Assembly: GCA_949358305.1 (NCBI GenBank)
Contig: OX442316.1
Location: forward strand, 9,424,001 to 9,488,000
Direction: 5' to 3'
DNA from: Strigamia acuminata
Taxonomy: Eukaryota; Arthropoda; Chilopoda; Geophilomorpha; Linotaeniidae
DNA length: 64,000 nucleotides
The notes beneath the pieces are model-generated. The model did no database searches and was not told the DNA's origin. It saw nothing but the letters and a program-made list of their open reading frames with translations. Position 1 is the stretch's first letter, and every line of letters starts with the position of its first letter. The position numbers were made by a program, and so were the translations under genes. Shown here one piece after another: positions 58,357 to 64,000 of this stretch.

Positions 58357-58458
58357 ACTAAAGAAACAAGAGCTGTCAGTAGTGTAAATAATAATAATCA
58401 CCAGAATAGAGTGATGGGATATTGGGATAGTACCTTTATCAGCACTCATAGCCACCAT
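58357..58458 (-). promoter_or_regulatory. Possible upstream ORF abutting the peflin start
   Basis: If the UTR intron 58433-58358 is removed, an ATG at 58458 reads MVAMSADKVIS and its TAA directly precedes the peflin ATG. Such a uORF could lower peflin translation. Splicing is inferred from GT-AG borders only. Confidence 0.3.
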
Positions 58459-58606
58459 AGCGCAACTGAGCTTGACCGCCAGTCTGCGCAGCAGTAGCAC
58501 GAAGGCAGATTTTAAAAACAAAATAAACAAAGAACTGCGAAAAATCACAAAGAAAGACCGCATTTGTACTTATAATTCTTACAAGGGATTTTCTTTTCCA
58601 TATGAG

Positions 58607-58611
58607 TAACG
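58607..58611. other. Target-site duplication TAACG, left copy
   Basis: TAACG directly precedes the left LTR and is repeated directly after the right LTR at 63762-63766, the 5-bp duplication made by copia-type integrases. Confidence 0.9.
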
Positions 58612-58848
58612 TGTTGTACATCTCAAAAGAACACACGTGTTGAAAGGTTGAAAATTGACAAGTGAGTTTTATTTCTGAACAGGGGGGTTAAATACAGTTT
58701 GTGGGGTCAAAACGAAATTCTCTCATTGGTTGTTTAGTTGGGGTCGCTGACAGTTCACGACCCTGCGCTTCTTCTCTCCCTTTGTCCACGAGGTCCTGTT
58801 CCTAATCCTTTAATGTCTGTAGCAATATTGGCGCCTGTCAATCTAACA
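58612..58848 (-). repeat. 3' LTR of the copia element
   Basis: 237 bp, TG...CA ends, identical by eye to the other LTR. On the element strand it carries AACCAATGAG (CCAAT-like), TGTATTTAA (TATA-like) and AATAAA. It lies upstream of peflin in the same transcriptional direction, so it could act as a promoter for peflin. Confidence 0.95.
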
Positions 58849-58861
58849 AATCCCTCCTACA
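58849..58861 (-). other. Polypurine tract
   Basis: On the element strand GTAGGAGGGATT directly precedes the 3' LTR, the expected place for the plus-strand primer. Confidence 0.6.
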
Positions 58862-58889
58862 GGTCGTCAATGTTGCTCGATGGAATACT

Positions 58890-61800
58890 TCATTCGTTCT
58901 TCTTTATTCCCAGTCCGACCATGTTTCTCTCCAATGGTGGTCCGGCTAGCGGTTTAGTCAGGAAATCCGCAAGCATGTTTTCTCCAGGAATGTGTTTTAC
59001 ATTAATTCGTCCGCCTTCAATTTCATCTTTGATCTGATGAATTCGCCGGTTGTGATATTTCGATCTTGCCTTTTGCGGCCCTCTCTGCAACAGTTGCGTC
59101 GCGTTCAGGCTGTCGCAGAACACTGTTGCCAATTTCTCTTGTGGTTGAGGTGTGATGAAGTTGTTTAGATTCTGTGTCCACGCCAAGTCCCTCACGCCCT
59201 CTGAAAGTGCATGCATCTCGCTCTCGGTGCTCGATGCTGCTACAGTGCTCTGCTTCTTGCACCTCCAATTTATGACTGCTGTCCCGTCTATTATGATGAA
59301 TCCTGAAAACGATTTCGCATCTTCTGTCCGGTCCCAGCTGGCGTCTGTGTAGGCATGCAAATTTCTCGCCTCCTTTCGATACGTCAGTCTGTAATCGATT
59401 GTTCTTCTTAAATACTTCAGGATGCGCTTCAACGCGCAATAATGCATTTGCTTCGGCTTGCAATTGTACTGCGACAATGTGCTCATCGCGAAGCTCAAGT
59501 CGGGACGGGTGTTCGTTGCCAAGTACATAATTTTTCCAATTAGTTCTTGGTATGACTTTGGATCGACTTCTGGGCTTTCTTCGTGTTCGTCCAATTTTTG
59601 ATTGGGGTCCATGGGTGTATTTTTGGGGTTGCAATCCTCCATTCCGTATTGCAGTAATATGTCCTCAATATATTTGGTCTGGTGCAACTGGATTTCTCCT
59701 CCGTCCCATGTCGCTTGGATCCCCAAAATTGATGACAGTGGTCCCATACTTAACAGCTCAATTTCTTCGCGAATTTTTCCAATTATTAATTTTTCAAATT
59801 TGGCGCTGGATGCGGATACGAGGGCGTCATCTACGTAGACCCCCATCAGCATATATTCCTCTCCTCTGCGCACAATAAACAGGCACGGGTCGTCTGGTGA
59901 CTGTTCAAATTTGACTCCCTTCAAGACTTCCGTGAGCTTCTCGTACCAGCAGCGGCCTGATTGTTTAAGTCCGTATATACTCTTCAGAAGTTGGCATACC
60001 TGCTTCCCATCTCCCTCTGTGTATCCGGTTGGCTGTTCCATGAATATGGTTTCCTCGAGTTCGCCGTGTAGGTAAGCTGCTTTTACATCGTATTGATTTA
60101 GTGTCCCGCCCCGCTTTATTGCGTCATTAATTAGCATACGCATCGTTTCGATTCGGATCACGGGCGCGAAGGTTGTGTCGTAATCTTGGCCCCATCGTTG
60201 CGTATAACCGGCGGCGACTAGTCTCGCCTTGAATCGTTGAGCCCCAGTGTTCGGATTGGATTTTATTTTAAATACCCATTTGCATTTTACAGTTTTTCCT
60301 CCTGCGGGGAGTTTCGTAATTCTCCAGACCCGGTGGTGCTTCATAGATGCGATTTCTTCATCCGTGGCTTTCTTCCACTCCTCGGAATTCATTGACTTCA
60401 TGGCCTCGTCGTACGTCGTGGGCTCAATAACTTCCGATCTATATGCTCTATGTTTTCTTTTTCGGCTGCTTCTGCGCGCGCCTTGTTGCACGAGTGTTTG
60501 CTCGTATTCGGCCCTTTGTTCGCGTAATTTTTCTGTATTTGCAGCGTTGGTGGTGCCCTTTGGTCGTCCGATTTTATTCGCTTGTGTATTGGCTGCATTT
60601 CCGCTTTGTGTCGGTTCGGTCTTGTCTCGAGTCGGTTCGTTTTCGTCTGGTGTCGACTCCCTCTCGTCTTGTGTCGGCTCGCTCTCGTTTTGTGTGGGCT
60701 CGTTCTCGTTTCCATCTTGTTCGGGTCGTGTGATTTCATTTTCGTCTCGTGGTGCATTCTCAGCCTCTGTATCAGTTTCTTGAAACTCAAATAGTACGTT
60801 GCAGTGTGTCGTTTCGGGTTGGGCTTCTCCGTGTAGCAGCGTCGCTCCCAACTCGTGTTCCAGGAATCTCACGTTTCTTTCTTCATTTATTTTCCTCGTG
60901 TTGGGGTTGTAGATTCGGTATGCTTTCCGATTTTGTGAGTAGCCCACGAATATTCCTTTCTGCGCCTTCGGTTCCAACTTCGTGCGGTTTGCATCTCGTA
61001 TGAGTGTGTACGCGACACATCCGTATCGCTTCAAATACTTCACGGTTGGTTTCCGCTTGTCCCAGATTTCCGATGGCGTCTTTCCGTGTGCCCTGGATGT
61101 GCACGAGTTTCGTATGTGTGCCGCCGTCGTGGCACACTCGGCCCAAAAGTTGAGTGGCAGCTGCGCGTCGCACAACATCGTCCTTGTCATCTCGATAATT
61201 GTCCGGTTGTGGCGCTCCGCGACTCCGTTGCTGGCAGGTGAGAAAGGTGTGGTCAGCTGGTGGTCAATTCCGCGTTCCTTGAACCACGCGCTCAGGGTCC
61301 CGACGATGAACTCCCCTCCGTTGTCGCTTCGAATTTTTCTGAGTCGCCTCCCAGTTTGCCGCTCGCATCTCGTGATTAGATTTTTCAGTTCTTCTGACGT
61401 TTCATCCTTTGTTTTTAAAATTCTAATCAATGTTTTCCTGCTGTAGTCGTCCACCACGGTGAGAATGAATCTTGCTTTTCCTAATGACTCGGGTTTGAGG
61501 GGCCCGATGAGGTCCACGTGCCACAAATCCATGACAGCGCTTGATTGTCGTGTGTTCACGGGCTTGTGTGGCTTGCGAGTTAATTTGCTTCTAATGCACG
61601 CGTCACATTTTGCCTTCTCGTTTCGATTTAATGTCAATCCACGTACCAGTTGGTCGTTCATCATCGTTCGCATCGTGTCGGGCGCCAGGTGGCCAAGTCG
61701 TTGGTGCCATGTCGTGTTTATTTCTTTCGTTTGTCGCGCGTTTCCGTTTTTCTCGATTTTTAAATTTATGACGAAACTGTCTCCCTCTCGTAGTGCGGTT

Positions 61801-63344
61801 AGGATTTTCTCCCCTTCTGTTGACAGTATTGTTGCCTTTTTCTCTTCAAATAGGACTTTCATCTTCTTGTCAACGATCTTGGGCACCGACAGTAAGTTTG
61901 AATCAAGTCTTGGCACGTGCAACACCCGCTCGAGTCGCAGCACGTCTTGGCTCGTCGTCGTTTTCACGCAGATATCCCCGATCCCGCTCGTTCTAATCGT
62001 CGTGCCTTCGTCCGCTACTTGAATTGCACGGCTCTCCGGCGTATACGTCGCGAATATACCCCTTGACTTCGCCATGTGGGATGTGGCGCCCGAATCCAGT
62101 ATCCATTGCTCATTATTTTCTTCGCAACGCCCCGCCCGCTCGCATGTCGCAATGAAACCTTTTTCTTCTATTTTTCCCACTAATTTTCCGTCTATTTTCT
62201 CTACTATTTTCTCTTCAAATTTTTCTTCTACATTTTCCTCTAAATTTTCTTCTATTTTTCCTACTAATTTTTCTTCTATTTTCTCTACTATTTTCTCTTC
62301 AAATTTTTCTTCTAAATTTTCCTCTAAATTTTCTTCTAATGTTTCTTCTAATATTTCATCAAATTTTTCACTTACGTCATCTTCAGGTGTCCCGATGCTC
62401 TCCATAGGTTCCTGTGGTTCCTTATCTTCGACTTCGAACGCTCTCAGCATTCTCTGTGGCCTCTCGGGTCCGATTTCGCGTGCACGCAGTGTTCTTGGTG
62501 GCCCCTTCGAGTGTGGCTTCTTTGCGTTGCGTCCGCCGTTTTTATTCTCCCTCTTTGGCTGTCTGCACTCGCTCGCTCGGTGTCCAGTTCCCCGGCAGTT
62601 GTAGCAAAGCGTGGGATTACGGCACTCTCCCGCCGTGTGCCCCGGCATGTCGCAGTTGTAGCACTTGCGCACGCCCGTGCCCTTCTCGAATCTTTTCACC
62701 TTGGTCTCGTAAGCTGCATCTGGTGCGCGTGTCTCGTTGGCTTTCTGCCCCCTCGTCTCGGTTTGTTTTAGCATCGCGCGTGCCTCCTTGTTTGTAAGCG
62801 TCTTGTTTGCTTTGATTGCCAATGCGGTGGGGTGGAATTCGTCTCTCAGTCCGTGAAGGGCATAAAATCTCACTTCCAGGTCAGTAATGTCCTTACCGAG
62901 TTGGGCGCTTTCCGTCTGGAGTGCTTCGATTCGGTTCAAATAGTGGTCGATGGTCTCCGTCTTGTCCATCTTGCAATGCGTTAATTGCATGTTGCATTCT
63001 AATTGAAGCTGCGTGTTGTCCGTCTGCATATTTTCCTTGATCTTCTCCCAAAGAATTTTTGCGTTTCGGGAAGCGCGGTACTTCAACACCTGGTCGCCCG
63101 TCAATGTGCCAATCATTATCTCGATCGCTTCGGCATTTTTGTCGTCCCACGTCTCCCATATTTTCTCTTTGGCCTCGAAGTCCTCGGCGTCGGCCACACC
63201 GTGTGGGGGTTCCGCTCCTGCGATGGCCGCTCGCCACAGCTTTCGTCCTCTCAGAATCGTTTCAATTCTCTCTGACCACAGGGTGTAGTTTGAGTCGTTC
63301 AGGAGTTCCACGTTCGAAACCACATGGAGTTTTGTGGTGGTCAT
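58890..63344 (-). CDS. Copia gag-pol polyprotein
   Basis: One 1,484-residue frame holds all functions needed for copying. Gag-like region at residues 1-220; two CCHC zinc knuckles at about 228-260 (CYNCDMPGHTAGEC, CYNCRGTGHRASEC); a Glu/Lys-rich insert at about 325-395 made of two near-copies of a 26-residue unit; protease DSGA at 417-420; integrase zinc-binding H547, H552, C580, C583 and catalytic D611, D674, E710; reverse transcriptase with the YVDD box; RNase H near the C-terminus (AYTDASWD). There is no frameshift between gag and pol, as in Drosophila copia. The start codon is 14 bases from a 33-base A-run in the leader. The catalytic residues checked are all present, so it may be active. 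Confidence 0.95.
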   Translation of the reverse strand: MTTTKLHVVSNVELLNDSNYTLWSERIETILRGRKLWRAAIAGAEPPHGVADAEDFEAKEKIWETWDDKNAEAIEIMIGTLTGDQVLKYRASRNAKILWEKIKENMQTDNTQLQLECNMQLTHCKMDKTETIDHYLNRIEALQTESAQLGKDITDLEVRFYALHGLRDEFHPTALAIKANKTLTNKEARAMLKQTETRGQKANETRAPDAAYETKVKRFEKGTGVRKCYNCDMPGHTAGECRNPTLCYNCRGTGHRASECRQPKRENKNGGRNAKKPHSKGPPRTLRAREIGPERPQRMLRAFEVEDKEPQEPMESIGTPEDDVSEKFDEILEETLEENLEENLEEKFEEKIVEKIEEKLVGKIEENLEENVEEKFEEKIVEKIDGKLVGKIEEKGFIATCERAGRCEENNEQWILDSGATSHMAKSRGIFATYTPESRAIQVADEGTTIRTSGIGDICVKTTTSQDVLRLERVLHVPRLDSNLLSVPKIVDKKMKVLFEEKKATILSTEGEKILTALREGDSFVINLKIEKNGNARQTKEINTTWHQRLGHLAPDTMRTMMNDQLVRGLTLNRNEKAKCDACIRSKLTRKPHKPVNTRQSSAVMDLWHVDLIGPLKPESLGKARFILTVVDDYSRKTLIRILKTKDETSEELKNLITRCERQTGRRLRKIRSDNGGEFIVGTLSAWFKERGIDHQLTTPFSPASNGVAERHNRTIIEMTRTMLCDAQLPLNFWAECATTAAHIRNSCTSRAHGKTPSEIWDKRKPTVKYLKRYGCVAYTLIRDANRTKLEPKAQKGIFVGYSQNRKAYRIYNPNTRKINEERNVRFLEHELGATLLHGEAQPETTHCNVLFEFQETDTEAENAPRDENEITRPEQDGNENEPTQNESEPTQDERESTPDENEPTRDKTEPTQSGNAANTQANKIGRPKGTTNAANTEKLREQRAEYEQTLVQQGARRSSRKRKHRAYRSEVIEPTTYDEAMKSMNSEEWKKATDEEIASMKHHRVWRITKLPAGGKTVKCKWVFKIKSNPNTGAQRFKARLVAAGYTQRWGQDYDTTFAPVIRIETMRMLINDAIKRGGTLNQYDVKAAYLHGELEETIFMEQPTGYTEGDGKQVCQLLKSIYGLKQSGRCWYEKLTEVLKGVKFEQSPDDPCLFIVRRGEEYMLMGVYVDDALVSASSAKFEKLIIGKIREEIELLSMGPLSSILGIQATWDGGEIQLHQTKYIEDILLQYGMEDCNPKNTPMDPNQKLDEHEESPEVDPKSYQELIGKIMYLATNTRPDLSFAMSTLSQYNCKPKQMHYCALKRILKYLRRTIDYRLTYRKEARNLHAYTDASWDRTEDAKSFSGFIIIDGTAVINWRCKKQSTVAASSTESEMHALSEGVRDLAWTQNLNNFITPQPQEKLATVFCDSLNATQLLQRGPQKARSKYHNRRIHQIKDEIEGGRINVKHIPGENMLADFLTKPLAGPPLERNMVGLGIKKNE
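62170..62400 (-). repeat. Tandem duplication encoding a Glu/Lys-rich segment in gag
   Basis: Two near-identical blocks of about 78 bp plus partial shorter units encode EEKFEEKIVEKIEEKLVGKI and its copy, between the zinc knuckles and the protease. The segment is predicted to be helical or coiled coil. Confidence 0.75.
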
Positions 63345-63351
63345 CTTGTTG

Positions 63352-63355
<4 letters not shown>

Positions 63356-63388
<33 letters not shown>
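63356..63388 (-). repeat. 33-base A-run in the copia leader
   Basis: An uninterrupted run of 33 T on the plus strand, A on the element strand, lies just before the gag start codon. Length may be affected by sequencing or assembly. Confidence 0.85.
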
Positions 63389-63389
<1 letters not shown>

Positions 63390-63511
63390 ACTTCACGTTT
63401 TTGGTTGATTTTTCAGCGACTTACGTCTTATCGCTCCCTCGTTTGAAAAAATTCAGCCGCTTCTCTCGTGACTTGTAATTGTATACTTTTTGTGTGTCTT
63501 AAACCATTGGC

Positions 63512-63522
63512 CTCTGCTACCA
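63512..63522 (-). other. Primer binding site for tRNA-iMet
   Basis: On the element strand TGGTAGCAGAG, two bases inside the 5' LTR, is complementary to the 3' end (CTCTGCTACCA) of insect initiator tRNA-Met. Confidence 0.85.
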
Positions 63523-63524
63523 TT

Positions 63525-63761
63525 TGTTGTACATCTCAAAAGAACACACGTGTTGAAAGGTTGAAAATTGACAAGTGAGTTTTATTTCTGAACAGGGGGG
63601 TTAAATACAGTTTGTGGGGTCAAAACGAAATTCTCTCATTGGTTGTTTAGTTGGGGTCGCTGACAGTTCACGACCCTGCGCTTCTTCTCTCCCTTTGTCC
63701 ACGAGGTCCTGTTCCTAATCCTTTAATGTCTGTAGCAATATTGGCGCCTGTCAATCTAACA
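63525..63761 (-). repeat. 5' LTR of the copia element
   Basis: Same 237-bp sequence as the left LTR with no difference seen. It drives element transcription towards lower coordinates. Confidence 0.95.
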
Positions 63762-63831
63762 TAACGTTCATTTATGATATCGTTTTTCTGAACCAACCAC
63801 CAGATGTCTCCTCAGTACTAAACCTACTTTC

Positions 63832-63938
63832 ATGAGTCGTCACAATTTTATGAGCGGTAACATGACACCAAGGTTGATATGTATGTCGTCAAACTTGAAT
63901 GACAAGAGATTCGATCGTAGGATCAATAAACCTATAAA
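63832..63938 (+). CDS. Putative first coding exon of a gene running off the right edge
   Basis: ATG at 63832 opens a frame reading MSRHNFMSGNMTPRLICMSS and NLNDKRFDRRINKPIK, which ends at a perfect donor (AAA|GTAAGT) in phase 2. A short upstream ORF (ATGTCTCCTCAGTACTAA) precedes it. The exon is basic and Asn/Arg-rich; the family is not recognisable from this piece. It is divergent to peflin, with the copia element in between. Confidence 0.45.
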
Positions 63939-64000
63939 GTAAGTTCTCGGGTGTTTGTATGCGTTCACACAGTAATAGATCATTTTTTTTTTTTATATCG

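Larger units (their letters stand above)
58612..63761 (-). mobile_element. Intact copia (Ty1/copia) LTR retrotransposon
   Basis: A complete 5,150-bp element: two identical 237-bp LTRs, a TAACG target-site duplication, a primer binding site matching the 3' end of initiator tRNA-Met, a purine-rich tract before the 3' LTR and one unbroken gag-pol frame. Identical LTRs indicate very recent insertion. Confidence 0.97.

Noticed and set aside
59552-62604. Many plus-strand ORFs of 60-190 codons inside the copia element
   Set aside because: All lie opposite the gag-pol frame and have Phe/Ser/Cys-rich shadow composition.

Overview
This is an AT-rich insect nuclear contig, most likely from a beetle. 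The pointers are very short introns (about 45-70 bp in most genes), an insect-type gustatory receptor and a copia-family LTR retrotransposon. The species cannot be fixed from the sequence. Gene models were built by hand by translating both strands and matching splice-site phases.

Layout from left to right. A METTL27-like methyltransferase (minus strand) runs off the left edge. About 7 kb without a recognisable gene follow. The large OXR1/mustard locus (LysM, GRAM-like and TLDc domains; minus strand) has coding exons from 10,994 to 27,020. It has at least one probable alternative first exon further upstream (about 32.4 kb) and an internal first exon that would make a short TLDc-only isoform (about 12.4 kb). 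A 13-kb stretch upstream of OXR1 holds a MITE-like foldback, two tRNA-derived remnants and an orphan ORF. From 40.7 kb the region is gene-dense: Spc24 (plus), MSH6 (minus, 29 exons), a small uncharacterised gene (minus), MED20 (plus), a gustatory receptor (minus), a secreted protein with a long pentapeptide array (plus) and peflin (minus).

At the right end an intact copia-type element (58,612-63,761, minus strand) has identical 237-bp LTRs, a 5-bp target-site duplication, a tRNA-iMet primer site and one open 1,484-codon gag-pol frame. It lies between the divergent start regions of peflin and of a plus-strand gene that begins at 63,832. Before the insertion those two start codons were only about 330 bp apart.

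The genes do not form one pathway. MSH6 (mismatch repair), Spc24 (kinetochore), MED20 (Mediator) and OXR1 (oxidative-stress resistance) are conserved housekeeping genes. The secreted repeat protein and the gustatory receptor are the lineage-variable ones. The items most worth following up are the pentapeptide-array protein, the young copia insertion in a shared promoter, and the alternative first exons of OXR1.
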